In this document: piece by piece, positions 27,738 to 36,424 of the stretch
Layout: each line of letters begins with the position of its first letter
Numbering within the stretch: the first letter of the stretch is position 1
DNA from: Clostridiales bacterium
Lineage (GTDB): Bacteria > Bacillota > Clostridia > Christensenellales > Aristaeellaceae
Length of the DNA: 51,299 nt
Assembly (NCBI GenBank): GCA_015056155.1
Contig: SVGU01000009.1
Coordinates: forward strand, 1-51,299
Direction of reading: 5' to 3'
Made by a program: the position numbers and the translations under genes
The notes under the pieces: generated by a model
Told to the model about the DNA's origin: nothing
What the model saw: the letters and a program-made list of their open reading frames with translations, nothing else
The model's database searches: none

Positions 27738-28775
27738 ATGGCGATCGGCCTCTTCTGGAACGACCGGGTGCACTTTGACCAGCACGACTGGAAGATGAAG
27801 TTCTTCTGGGTCGGGAACAATACGGGCAACCTGGTGTTCATCCGGGCGCTGAAGAACATCTTCGACCCGGTCATCTTCCCCCTGTGGGATGTGGATTCCG
27901 GCGCCTTCCGGGACGACCCGGCGGTGACGCACTACATCACCACCGAGCTGATCTGGCTGACGGAAAACACCGTGTACCCCCACGTGTGGAAGATGCTCTC
28001 CGGCATCGGCGACAAACCGCTGGTGCCCATCAGCGTCGGCGTGCACAGCCGCACGGATTCCACGAAGATCAACCTGCACCCCGATACGGTGAAGCTCCTG
28101 CGGACGATCTCTGAGCGGGCGATCCTCGGCGTGCGCGGGGAATATTCCGCGGCGGTGCTGGAGCGTCTGGGCATCCTGAACCTGAAGATCATCGGCTGCC
28201 CGAGCCTGTATTACGGCATGGACGATGCCTTCCGCCTGGAGAAGAAGCCCTTCCATGAGGGGATGAAGACGGCGGTGAACTTCCGCACCTTCTACGGCAG
28301 CCTCCGCCCGGCGGAATGCGAATTCCTGACCTATGCGGCCAACCGCCGCATGCCCTTCGCCGAGCAGACGCAGCAGGAGCTGTCGCTGGAAAACTGCCAG
28401 AACAACCTGCCGCAGTATGAGTACTTCAGCGCCTGGCTGAAGGAGCAGAAGCGGGTCTTCTTCGAGATCGACCCGTGGGTGGAGTGGCTGAAGCAGTTCG
28501 ACTTTTCCATGGGCAGCCGCTTCCACGGCAATGTCCTGGCCGTCATGAACGGCATTCCGGCGCTGACGATGGTGATCGACGGCCGGATGCAGGAGATGAC
28601 GCGGCTGTTCCGCCTGCCGACGATGGACGCGAAGGACTTTTCCATGGACAAGCCGCTCTCTTACTACTACGATCTGGCGGACTTCACGGAGTTCAACGCC
28701 GTATATCCCAAGCGCCTGGCGGCCTTCCGCGACTTCCTGCGCAGAAACGGACTGACGGAGGCGATGAAGGCATGA
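27738..28775 (+). CDS. Polysaccharide pyruvyl transferase family protein
   Basis: 345 residues. The N-terminal half has WVGNNTGNLVFIRAL and the middle has VPISVGVHSRTD and LGVRGEYSAAVLERLGI. The C-terminal half has the family hallmark SMGSRFHGNVLAVMNGIPAL. These enzymes (CsaB/WcaK/ExoV group) transfer pyruvyl or related groups to surface polysaccharide sugars, although members of this fold include glycosyltransferase-like relatives. It starts one base after the stop of the glycosyltransferase fusion, and its stop overlaps the permease start by four bases (ATGA). It is therefore translated as part of the same unit. Confidence 0.88.
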   Translation: MAIGLFWNDRVHFDQHDWKMKFFWVGNNTGNLVFIRALKNIFDPVIFPLWDVDSGAFRDDPAVTHYITTELIWLTENTVYPHVWKMLSGIGDKPLVPISVGVHSRTDSTKINLHPDTVKLLRTISERAILGVRGEYSAAVLERLGILNLKIIGCPSLYYGMDDAFRLEKKPFHEGMKTAVNFRTFYGSLRPAECEFLTYAANRRMPFAEQTQQELSLENCQNNLPQYEYFSAWLKEQKRVFFEIDPWVEWLKQFDFSMGSRFHGNVLAVMNGIPALTMVIDGRMQEMTRLFRLPTMDAKDFSMDKPLSYYYDLADFTEFNAVYPKRLAAFRDFLRRNGLTEAMKA

Positions 28776-29572
28776 AGAACATGTTCATCGTCCTGCGGGA
28801 GATCGCCGTGCACATGCCGCGGACGATCCGTCTGGCGCTGTACGAAAACCGCTCCCGCCGCAGCCAGCTGCTGCTGGGGCGCGTGTGGGACTTCCTCAAC
28901 CCGCTGTTCCAGATCCTGATCTACTGGTTCGTCTTCTCCGTCGGTCTGAAGACTGAAACGAGGAACGGCTTTCCCTACGCGATCTGGCTCATGTGCGGCA
29001 TGATGCCCTGGCTGGCGATGAACGCCTCCTCCGTCAATGCCGCCAACGCGATCCAGGCCAACGCGCACGTCCTGAAAAACGTGAGCATACCGGTGACGAT
29101 CATGCCCGTGAAGGCGATCGTCCGGGCGTACTACGAGCATCTGTGGACGATGGGCATCCTGATCACGACGCTCCTGTGCTGCCGGATCTGGCCGACATGG
29201 CACTGGCTGGAGCTGGCGTACTACCTCGCCGCCGCGTGGATGTTCCTCATCGGCTTCACCCTCATCTCCAGCAGCCTCAGCGCCGTGTACCGGGACTTCT
29301 TTGAATTCCTCAACCCCGTCATGCGGCTCCTGTTCTACATTTCCAGCGTCGTCTGGCCGCTGGAGAGCCTGCCGGAGGATCTGCAGTTCATCATGCAGCT
29401 CAACCCCTTCGCCTACATCGTCGAAGGGTACCGCAAATGCCTGCTGTACGGCGAGAGCTTTCTGGCAAACTGGCAGCAGGGGCTGTACTTCTGGGGCCTG
29501 ACGCTGGCGCTCCTGCTGCTGGGCAGCATGCTGCACATGCGGCTGCGCAAGCGCTTCATCGACCAGCTGTGA
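28772..29572 (+). CDS. ABC-2 type polysaccharide export permease
   Basis: 266 residues with about six membrane segments. The first pair starts near WDFLNPLFQILIYWFVFSVG. The C-terminal half has the family motif FLNPVMRLLFYISSVVWPLE and the NPFAYIVEGYRK segment, both typical of TagG/KpsM/Wzm permeases. It moves an undecaprenyl-linked glycan across the membrane. The partner ATPase follows after 25 bases. The ATG at 28772 overlaps the preceding stop. Confidence 0.92.
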   Translation: MKNMFIVLREIAVHMPRTIRLALYENRSRRSQLLLGRVWDFLNPLFQILIYWFVFSVGLKTETRNGFPYAIWLMCGMMPWLAMNASSVNAANAIQANAHVLKNVSIPVTIMPVKAIVRAYYEHLWTMGILITTLLCCRIWPTWHWLELAYYLAAAWMFLIGFTLISSSLSAVYRDFFEFLNPVMRLLFYISSVVWPLESLPEDLQFIMQLNPFAYIVEGYRKCLLYGESFLANWQQGLYFWGLTLALLLLGSMLHMRLRKRFIDQL

Positions 29573-29597
29573 TGCGCAAAAGGAAGGAGGCGGCGGC

Positions 29598-30452
29598 ATG
29601 GCGCAGGATGTGATCGTCCGGCTGAAGGACCTGACGAAGACCTACGATCTCTATACGGGCGAAGGCGACCGCATCAGGGCGCTGCTGGGCCTGCCCGCCA
29701 AGGGGCTGCATTACAGCGCGCTGGACGGCGTGACGCAGGATTTCCTCCGCGGCGAGATCGTCGGGCTGGCCGGGCTCAACGGCTCGGGCAAATCCACGCT
29801 GGCGAAGATCATCGCCGGCATCACCCATCCGACCAGCGGCTCCTGCCAGGTGCGGGGCACGGTCAATATGCTGGCGGCCAACGTCGGCATGAACGATCAG
29901 CTGACCGGACGGGAAAACATTTACTATAAATGCATGCTCATGGGGCTGAACCGGCGGCAGATCGAGGCGGTCGAGGAGGAGATCATCGACTTTGCCGAGG
30001 TCGGCGTGTACATCGACCAGCCCCTGCGGACCTATTCCAGCGGCATGCGCTCGCGGCTCGGCTTTGCCATTTCCGTGCATGTCGATCCGGAGATCCTCAT
30101 CGTGGACGAGGCGCTTTCGGTGGGCGATGCAGCTTTTTCCGAAAAATGTCTTGCCCGGATGCAGGAATTTCGTGATTCAGGTAAAACTATATTCTTTGTG
30201 ACACATGCGCCTTGGCAGATGCTGCATTTCTGCGACCGGGTCATGTGGCTGCACAAGGGCCGCGTCATCGGTTTTGACGACGCGGATGTGATGGTCCCGT
30301 CCTACGTGGAATTCACGCGGGAATGGACCAGGCTCGACCAGGCGGCGCGCGACGCGCTGGAGCCGGTGTATGCGGACTACCGCGACGCCTTCCAGCGCCA
30401 GCAGCGCGAGGCATGGGCGAAAAAGGCGGCTGAACGCGCCGCCGCGCAATAA
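29598..30452 (+). CDS. ABC transporter ATPase for polysaccharide/teichoic acid export (TagH/Wzt type)
   Basis: 284 residues. Walker A is GLNGSGKST, the signature YSSGMRSRLGFAI is the SGM variant usual in this subfamily, Walker B is ILIVDEAL, and the switch is FVTHAP. The N-terminus has the long YxxYTGEGDR insertion before the Walker A domain seen in TagH-like exporters. The tail after about 235 is short and charged (QRQQREAWAKKAAER), so there is no glycan-binding C-terminal domain of the Wzt type. With the permease it forms a complete exporter. AAGGAGG precedes the ATG. Confidence 0.93.
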   Translation: MAQDVIVRLKDLTKTYDLYTGEGDRIRALLGLPAKGLHYSALDGVTQDFLRGEIVGLAGLNGSGKSTLAKIIAGITHPTSGSCQVRGTVNMLAANVGMNDQLTGRENIYYKCMLMGLNRRQIEAVEEEIIDFAEVGVYIDQPLRTYSSGMRSRLGFAISVHVDPEILIVDEALSVGDAAFSEKCLARMQEFRDSGKTIFFVTHAPWQMLHFCDRVMWLHKGRVIGFDDADVMVPSYVEFTREWTRLDQAARDALEPVYADYRDAFQRQQREAWAKKAAERAAAQ

Positions 30453-30519
30453 TCCAGGCTCATGCCGGCGAAGGCGGAAAAGTTTCCAGTACAGGGAATA
30501 GACTGGCAATCTGATTCGT

Positions 30520-30546
30520 TGTATTCGTCGGAGAAGCAATATACTT
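30520..30546 (+). promoter_or_regulatory. Weak candidate promoter of the FN3/SH3 protein
   Basis: TTGTAT (30520-30525), a 15-base spacer, and TATACT (30541-30546). The spacer is suboptimal. Read-through from the export operon is also possible, since no terminator is seen between 30453 and 30571. Confidence 0.35.
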
Positions 30547-30571
30547 TCCGCAAAAAGGAGTGACACTGACC

Positions 30572-33337
30572 ATGAAACGACTGGTATCCCTGCTGCTGGT
30601 GATCTGCATGCTGGTGCCCTGCCTGGCGAACGCCGAGCAGTTTGGCGACAGCGTAATCATCGACGGTGAAGACGTTTTTGCTGCCGTTCCTGAAGAGATC
30701 GTTCAGGAGCCGGTGGAGGAAGACGTCGTCCTCCCTGAAGCTGACGACATGCTGATGATGCTGCCCACCGACGGCGTGGACGGCCCTGCCCCCTACCGTG
30801 AGCTGGTCCTGCTCCAGCCCACCGACCTGATGGGTACCGCCCTGAGCGTGAACACCATCCGTCTGTCCTGGGGCCCCGTTGCCTTCGCGACGCAGTACGA
30901 CGTGTACCGCAAGCTGATCGGCGAAACGGAATACACCTACGTGAGCTCCACGCCCGCTGAGCAGCTGTACTTCGAGGATTCCGCCGTGACTCCCGGTACC
31001 GTTGCTTACTACCGCGTGCAGGCCGTGAACGTGTCCTACAACGGCAGCACCCCTGTGGTGACCTACAGCCCCCAGTCCAACACGCTGCCCTTCATCACTC
31101 TGGAAGCGCCCAAGCTGAACGACCCCCGCGGTCTGGATGCTGACTCCCTGCGCCTGACCTGGACCACCGTTGCCGGCGCCACGACCTATGAGGTCGAGAT
31201 GGCGACCAGCGCTGCCGGTCCCTTCACCAACGTCCGCAAGGAGCTGACCGGCGCCCACTGCAACGTGGACAACCTGTCCACCGACAAGGGCTACTACTTC
31301 CGCATGCGTGCCGTGCGTACCTTCTCCAGCGGCGAGAAGTTCTTCTCCGAGTACTCTGAGCCCATCAAGTGCGGCAAGCCCATGGATCGTCCCACGCTGG
31401 CCGTGACCGCTGACGGCAACAACGGCATCCTGACCTGGTCCGCCTGCGCTGGCGCGACCGGCTATGTCATCTACCGCAAGGCGGGCACCAGCGGCTCCTA
31501 CAGCAAGCTGAACATCGTCGGCAACGTGACCAGCTATGTCGACGCTGGCCTGACCCCCGGCGAGGTGTACTACTACTTCGTGTACGCCATGAGCCCCGTG
31601 GGCGCCTACAACTGCTTCTCCCTGTCCTCTGACACCCGCTACTTCACCGTCGTGGAGGGCGCTGTGCTGTGTGCTGTCCAGAATACCGGCCTGCAGGAGC
31701 AGACCATCGACTGGACCGGCCCCGACGGCAAGCCCACCTGTGCGGGCGCGAACAAGTACCTCGTGTACTCCTCCACCACCATTGACGGCCTGTACACCCT
31801 GATCGGCGAGACCACCGAAACCAAGTTCGTGGCCACCGGCCTGGAAGAGGGCTGCACCTACTACTACAAGGTCCGCGCTGTGCGTACCTTCTCCAACGGC
31901 GACATCTCCTACGGACCCTGGTCCAACGTGATGGCCATGCCTGAGGCCGGCGCCCTGAAGATCTCCAGCGTCAGCGCGACCAACGCGACCCTGGGCATGG
32001 ACATCGCCGGCGGCTACGTGGGCGACGTGTTCAACTGGACCACCGTCGTTTCCGGCGGCAGCGGCGCCTACTCCTTCAAGTACACCCTGGTCAGCCTGAA
32101 CGGCTCCGGCTCCCTGCTGCTGCAGGACTTCAGCGAGGGCTACATTGCCATTCCTGAAGGCCAGACCAGCCTGGCGGCCAACTTCGCCCTGACCCTGACC
32201 GACGAGATGTGCGACCTGATCACCAACCAGCGCTATGCGATGCAGATCGAGATCAAGGACTCCCTGGGTGCTGTGACCGCGCAGTACGCCTGCGAGGATA
32301 CCCTGAACGAGATGAACTTCTGCGCGCCCAAGCCCACCACGCAGATGATCAACGTCACCCTGCGCGCCGGCGAAACGCTGGATCTGATGCACGGTGTGTG
32401 CCCCGAGGCCGGCGACGCCATCCTGATGGACGTCTCCAACCCCACCGGCGCCATCTCCCTGTCCGGTAACACCGTGACCGCGCTGTCCAACGGCTACGCC
32501 ACCATCCTGGTGACTCCTGCCCGTTACAAGAATGATATCCTGATCGCTTACCACATCACCGTGGGCTACGCGACCCTGGCCATCAACAACATCACCCCCA
32601 GCGCGACCACTCTGAACAACTACGATACCCTGTCCTGGGATATCAACTACACCGGCGGCCGTCCCAACTACACCATGAACATCAAGGTGTACTGCGGCAC
32701 GACCCTCGTGGCCAACAACAACAAGACCTACTCCAAGACCGGTCTGGTCTCCGTCAACTACCAGCCCACCAAGCCCGGCGATTACACGCTGGAGGTCGTC
32801 ATCAACTCTGCTGACGGTCAGACCGTCACCAAGCGTTCCGCGGTGACCAAGGTCGTCAACTACACGCCCGTGACCGTCCTGCCCAGCACCACCAGCGCCA
32901 CCGCCGGCACCAACATCACCTGGGTCACTGCTTACAGTGGCAACAACACTGTCGTCCGCCGTGACTACACCCTGTTCCGTGACGGCGTTGTGGTCGCCTC
33001 CTCCGTGGGCACCAACAACTTCTCCTTCAGCTACACGCCCACCGTGGCGGGCAGCTACGTGCTGCAGGTTATCGTCTATGAGGCGACCGGCAGCCGCATC
33101 GAAGTGACCTCCTCCACCGTGACCGTGACCGCGGGCGTCGCCAGCGGCTACCGCGTCGGCAAGGTCACCGGCGTCCGTGTTGCGCTGCGCAAGGGCAACA
33201 GCACCTCCGCCGGCATCTACTTCCGCATTGACAAGGGCGAACTGGTCAAGGTCATCAAGGAAGAGAACGGCTGGTACTGGGTCGAGTACAAGGGCACCTA
33301 CGGCTGGATGATGTCTCAGTACGTCGCCCTGCAGTGA
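30572..33337 (+). CDS. Secreted FN3/Ig-like protein with C-terminal SH3b domain
   Basis: 921 residues. A signal peptide (1-24, MKRLVSLLLVICMLVPCLA) and an acidic spacer precede four FN3-type modules (about 80-460; LSWGPVAFATQYDVYRK, then LTWTTVAGATTYEVEM). Further Ig-like beta modules follow (about 460-855; INNITPSATTLNNYDTLSW and similar). The C-terminal bacterial SH3 domain (about 860-921) has VALRKGNSTSAG and WYWVEYKGTYGWM. FN3 modules closely resemble those in the FN3-caspase protein (shared LNDPRG and TWxxVAGATxYxV motifs). The SH3b domain may bind cell wall. AAGGAG lies 12 bases before the ATG. Strong terminator downstream. Function unknown. Confidence 0.85.
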   Translation: MKRLVSLLLVICMLVPCLANAEQFGDSVIIDGEDVFAAVPEEIVQEPVEEDVVLPEADDMLMMLPTDGVDGPAPYRELVLLQPTDLMGTALSVNTIRLSWGPVAFATQYDVYRKLIGETEYTYVSSTPAEQLYFEDSAVTPGTVAYYRVQAVNVSYNGSTPVVTYSPQSNTLPFITLEAPKLNDPRGLDADSLRLTWTTVAGATTYEVEMATSAAGPFTNVRKELTGAHCNVDNLSTDKGYYFRMRAVRTFSSGEKFFSEYSEPIKCGKPMDRPTLAVTADGNNGILTWSACAGATGYVIYRKAGTSGSYSKLNIVGNVTSYVDAGLTPGEVYYYFVYAMSPVGAYNCFSLSSDTRYFTVVEGAVLCAVQNTGLQEQTIDWTGPDGKPTCAGANKYLVYSSTTIDGLYTLIGETTETKFVATGLEEGCTYYYKVRAVRTFSNGDISYGPWSNVMAMPEAGALKISSVSATNATLGMDIAGGYVGDVFNWTTVVSGGSGAYSFKYTLVSLNGSGSLLLQDFSEGYIAIPEGQTSLAANFALTLTDEMCDLITNQRYAMQIEIKDSLGAVTAQYACEDTLNEMNFCAPKPTTQMINVTLRAGETLDLMHGVCPEAGDAILMDVSNPTGAISLSGNTVTALSNGYATILVTPARYKNDILIAYHITVGYATLAINNITPSATTLNNYDTLSWDINYTGGRPNYTMNIKVYCGTTLVANNNKTYSKTGLVSVNYQPTKPGDYTLEVVINSADGQTVTKRSAVTKVVNYTPVTVLPSTTSATAGTNITWVTAYSGNNTVVRRDYTLFRDGVVVASSVGTNNFSFSYTPTVAGSYVLQVIVYEATGSRIEVTSSTVTVTAGVASGYRVGKVTGVRVALRKGNSTSAGIYFRIDKGELVKVIKEENGWYWVEYKGTYGWMMSQYVALQ

Positions 33338-33367
33338 TCGCTCTGACAATCCCATCAACACAAACAG

Positions 33368-33395
33368 GGGAGGCTGCGAAAGCGGCCTCCCTTTT
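33368..33395 (+). terminator. Rho-independent terminator
   Basis: GGGAGGCTGC (33368-33377) pairs with GCGGCCTCCC (33382-33391) across a GAAA tetraloop with one G-T pair, followed by TTTT. Confidence 0.9.
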
Positions 33396-33404
33396 CAGGT
33401 ACGC

Positions 33405-33430
33405 AAAAAGCCGCACGCAACGGTGCGGCT
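33405..33430 (-). terminator. Rho-independent terminator of the DUF362 gene
   Basis: Minus strand AGCCGCAC (33430-33423) pairs with GTGCGGCT (33416-33409), followed by TTTTT. Confidence 0.88.
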
Positions 33431-33446
33431 GATAAGTGAAGGGAGG

Positions 33447-34316
33447 TCAGTCGATGCAGACCAGCTCGTATTCGCGGCTGCCAAAGCCCAGCTCGGCAGC
33501 GGCTTCGATGGTGTGAACGCCGTTGCGGCTTTCGATGCGCTCGAGCATGTGCGCCTGGCCGGGATCGTCGGTTGCGGCATACACCAGATCCAGACAGGCC
33601 TGGTCGATCGCGATGGGGTCGAGGGAGGCGAGCATGCCGATGTCCTGCATGCAGGGGTCCTCCGCCACCGCGCAGCAGTCGCAGTCCACGGACAGGTTCT
33701 TCATCACGTTGATGTAGGCGGCCTTGCCGTCGAAGCGCCGGGCAATGGAGGATGCAGCGTCTGCCATCGCCTCCAGGAAGCCGGTGTGGTCTCCGCCGAA
33801 GGAGAGCTTCGCGTCGCCCGCGCCGTGGATGTGCTTCTTGCCGTAGGAGGAAGCGACGCCGATGGACAGCTGCTTGATCGCGCCGCCGAAGCCGCCCATG
33901 GGGTGGCCCTTGAAGTGGCTGAGCACCAAAAGGGAATCGTAGTTCGTCAGGTTCCGGCCGACGTAGTTCTTGCTGATCACCTTGCCGCCGGGGATCAGCA
34001 GCTGCAGGTCGGGGCCTTCGCCGTCCATGATGTCCACGGGGAAGTGCTCGCTCCAGCCGTGCTCCTGCATCGTCTGCAGGTGGCGGCTGGTCACGTCGCG
34101 GCTGCCGGCGTAGGCGGTGTTGCACTCGACGACCGTGCCGTTCACGTGCTGGATCATCGGCCGCCAGAAGTCCGGGCCGAGGAAGTTCTGGTTGCCCTTT
34201 TCGCCGGAATGGAGCTTCACGGCGACCTTGCCGGGCAGTTCGATCCCGAGCAGACGGTACAGTTCAAGTACCTTTTCGGGCGTGATGCATCGGGTGAAGT
34301 AAACCTTCGAAGCCAT
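33447..34316 (-). CDS. DUF362 domain protein
   Basis: 289 residues covering the whole DUF362 domain. Landmarks are VAVKLHSGEKGNQNFL near the N-terminus, LSHFKGHPMGGFGGAIKQLS in the centre, the Cys cluster VDCDCCAVAEDPC, and IGMLASLDPIAIDQACLDLV. DUF362 proteins are often linked to 4Fe-4S ferredoxin domains; no separate ferredoxin domain is present here. Function of the family is unknown. GGAGGCATTTTC precedes the ATG. It lies 51 bases downstream of the uridine kinase gene in the same direction and probably shares its promoter. Confidence 0.85.
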   Translation of the reverse strand: MASKVYFTRCITPEKVLELYRLLGIELPGKVAVKLHSGEKGNQNFLGPDFWRPMIQHVNGTVVECNTAYAGSRDVTSRHLQTMQEHGWSEHFPVDIMDGEGPDLQLLIPGGKVISKNYVGRNLTNYDSLLVLSHFKGHPMGGFGGAIKQLSIGVASSYGKKHIHGAGDAKLSFGGDHTGFLEAMADAASSIARRFDGKAAYINVMKNLSVDCDCCAVAEDPCMQDIGMLASLDPIAIDQACLDLVYAATDDPGQAHMLERIESRNGVHTIEAAAELGFGSREYELVCID

Positions 34317-34367
34317 GAAAATGCCTCCTTGTTGCCATAAAGTCAGTATATGTGGGTCACGCGGCGG

Positions 34368-34991
34368 TCATGCATTGCTGCTGCGCTTGTGCAGCTCGTC
34401 CGACACATAGCCTGCGAGGATCTCGACGATGCGGGCGTTCTTGCCGCCGCGGGCGACGATCACGTCCGCCAGGTTGATGTAGTTGCGGATGTACTGTTCG
34501 AACATGGGCCGGACGGTCCTGCGGTACTGGTCGGAAATGTTGTCGATCGTGCGCCCGCGTTCGATGATGTCCCTTTCGATCCGGCGCAGCAGGCAGATGT
34601 CCGCATCCACGTTCATGTACAGCTTCAGGTACATCAGCTCCAGCAGCCGCGGGTCGTGGAAGCAGTGGATACCCTCCAGGATGAGCACATCCGGCGGGTA
34701 GATCAGCTCCTGGGAATCATCGCGGCGATGCTCGGCATAGTTGTACCCCTTGCGGGTGATGGGCTGGCCGTCCAGGAGCGCCTGTACGTCCGCGAGCAGA
34801 CCGTCGTGATCGAAGATCGACGGCTCGTCATAATTGAGCAGCATGCGCTCCTCAAAGGGCAGATGGCTGTGATCCCGGTAGTAGCAGTCCTGCTGCAGGA
34901 CGTAGCAGCGGTCGCCCAGCGCATCCGCCAGGGACTGCGCCAGCGTGGATTTGCCGCTGCCGCTCGCGCCGCAGATCCCGATGAAAATCAT
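34368..34991 (-). CDS. udk: Uridine kinase
   Basis: 207 residues, the usual length. The P-loop is GASGSGKST at residues 8-16. Further landmarks are QQDCYYRDHS, YNYAEHRRDD, VLILEGIHCF, and the LID segment RIERDIIERGRT. It phosphorylates uridine and cytidine to UMP and CMP. It thus complements the cytidine deaminase and Cmk encoded elsewhere in the window. AGGAGGTGCATATAC precedes the ATG. A near-consensus promoter lies just upstream. Confidence 0.94.
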   Translation of the reverse strand: MIFIGICGASGSGKSTLAQSLADALGDRCYVLQQDCYYRDHSHLPFEERMLLNYDEPSIFDHDGLLADVQALLDGQPITRKGYNYAEHRRDDSQELIYPPDVLILEGIHCFHDPRLLELMYLKLYMNVDADICLLRRIERDIIERGRTIDNISDQYRRTVRPMFEQYIRNYINLADVIVARGGKNARIVEILAGYVSDELHKRSSNA

Positions 34992-35025
34992 GTATATGCA
35001 CCTCCTGCGATATCTCCTTTGGTAA

Positions 35026-35054
35026 AAGATACATCACTTGCCCCGCCCTGTCAA
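35026..35054 (-). promoter_or_regulatory. Promoter of udk-DUF362
   Basis: Minus strand TTGACA (35054-35049), a 17-base spacer, and TATCTT (35031-35026). Confidence 0.8.
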
Positions 35055-35115
35055 GCAGAATCGGGCAAGCAGCGCCAATTCCCGGCAAAAAGCGCGGGAA
35101 TGCAGCAAAATACCA

Positions 35116-35144
35116 GTGACACGCCTGCGGATGTATGGTATCAT
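35116..35144 (+). promoter_or_regulatory. Promoter of the GH18 gene
   Basis: GTGACA (35116-35121), a 17-base spacer, and TATCAT (35139-35144). Confidence 0.7.
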
Positions 35145-35175
35145 GTCCGTGTGAATTCATCCGGAGGTGAGCGCG

Positions 35176-36351
35176 TTGCCTGACAACAGGACGCGTACGA
35201 AGGAAAGGAAGCCACAGAAGCACAGGAAGCTTTGGTTTGCCGTGATGCTGGCGATGCTGACCGGCGCCATGACGGCGACCGGCATCATGGCCGGACCGGC
35301 GGATGCAGCCATACAGGAGGAGCACAGCATGCACAAAAGAAACGGACGGACGGTCATGTACATCATGGACGAGGCCGGCATGACGCTGCGGGACGATGAT
35401 GCGCACAAGCTGGACCAGCTCAATTACAGCTTTGCCCTGATCCGCGACGGCCGCGCGGACGGCAGCCACTGGCGCGGGACGCGGCGGGTCACGGAATTCC
35501 TGCGGAAGCATCCCCATATCGACGGCGTGATGTCCGTCGGGGGCTGGGGGGCAGACGGCTTCTCGGACGCCTGCATGACGGAGGAGGGCCGCAAAACCCT
35601 CGCGGACAGCATCCTTGCCCTGATGGACGAGCATGGCTTCGTGGGCGTGGATATCGACTGGGAGTACCCCGGCGTTCCCGGCACGGGGATCGTCAGCCGC
35701 GAGGAGGACGTGGAAAACTGGTATGCGCTCCTGCAGCTGCTGCGGGACGGGCTTGACGCGCGCGAGGCCGCGAAGGGCAGGGAATACATCCTGTCCGTGG
35801 CGCTGGGCGCAGGCGAATCCCACCTGAAGGTGATCGATCCGGCACGGCTTAACCGGCTGATCGACCAGGCGGTCGTGATGGCGTATGACCTGAGCGGCTT
35901 TGACCGCACGACTGGTCACCATGCGGGCCTGTATTCGGACGGCAACGGCGGTCACGGCGGTGCGCATGCGGTGGAGAGCCTGATCAACCGCGGCCTTGCG
36001 CCCGAACGCATCCTGCTGGGCATGCCGGCCTACGGGCGGGTCTGGCGGCAGGTGACGGGCGGAGGCGACGGCCTGTCCCAGCGAGCCGCGACGAGCGGCA
36101 ACAAAACCCTCTCCTTCGATGAGGTGCTGCGCCTGACGGACAGCGGCTATGCCCGCCACTACGATGACGAGGCACAGGCGGCCTGGTGGTTCGACGGCAG
36201 CAGCTTCGTCAGCGCGGACGACGACCGTTCCATCGGCTACAAGTGCGGCTGGCTGATGAAGAAGGGGCTGCAGGGCGCGGCGGTGTGGCAGTACACGCAG
36301 GATGCGTCCGGCGCGATGCTGGCGATGCTGGATGCGGCGCTGAGAAAATAA
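35176..36351 (+). CDS. Glycoside hydrolase family 18 protein, membrane-anchored
   Basis: 391 residues. A basic N-terminus with one hydrophobic segment (about 19-42) is a signal anchor. The TIM-barrel GH18 domain follows: SFALIRDGR, the substrate-binding strand SVGGWG, catalytic motif VDIDWEYPG with Asp159, Asp161 and catalytic Glu163, then AYDLSG and MPAYGRVW. The first Asp of the DxxDxDxE signature is Val156. The catalytic Glu and the two following Asp are intact, so chitinase or peptidoglycan N-acetylglucosaminidase activity is plausible. The start is TTG at 35176, 8 bases after GGAGG; the in-frame GTG at 35167 lies within the Shine-Dalgarno. Confidence 0.9.
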   Translation: MPDNRTRTKERKPQKHRKLWFAVMLAMLTGAMTATGIMAGPADAAIQEEHSMHKRNGRTVMYIMDEAGMTLRDDDAHKLDQLNYSFALIRDGRADGSHWRGTRRVTEFLRKHPHIDGVMSVGGWGADGFSDACMTEEGRKTLADSILALMDEHGFVGVDIDWEYPGVPGTGIVSREEDVENWYALLQLLRDGLDAREAAKGREYILSVALGAGESHLKVIDPARLNRLIDQAVVMAYDLSGFDRTTGHHAGLYSDGNGGHGGAHAVESLINRGLAPERILLGMPAYGRVWRQVTGGGDGLSQRAATSGNKTLSFDEVLRLTDSGYARHYDDEAQAAWWFDGSSFVSADDDRSIGYKCGWLMKKGLQGAAVWQYTQDASGAMLAMLDAALRK

Positions 36352-36424
36352 AACCTGAACGGGAAAATGCATTTCCGCCCGCGTTGATCATGCTGAAGAG
36401 ATCAATGCGGAAGGTGGAGAAATC

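Noticed and set aside
24713-27874. A 1053-codon minus-strand open frame opposite the glycosyltransferase fusion
   Set aside because: Arg/His/Gln-rich shadow frame without motifs, while the plus frame carries clear GT2 and HAD motifs and a good ribosome-binding site.
30377-33361. A 994-codon minus-strand open frame opposite the FN3/SH3 protein
   Set aside because: Gly/Val/His-rich antisense frame over a gene with signal peptide and FN3 motifs; it also runs through the terminators.
36352-36424. Stem around an AAAATGCATTT core after the GH18 gene considered as a terminator
   Set aside because: The stem is short with no T-run, and the next gene begins close by.
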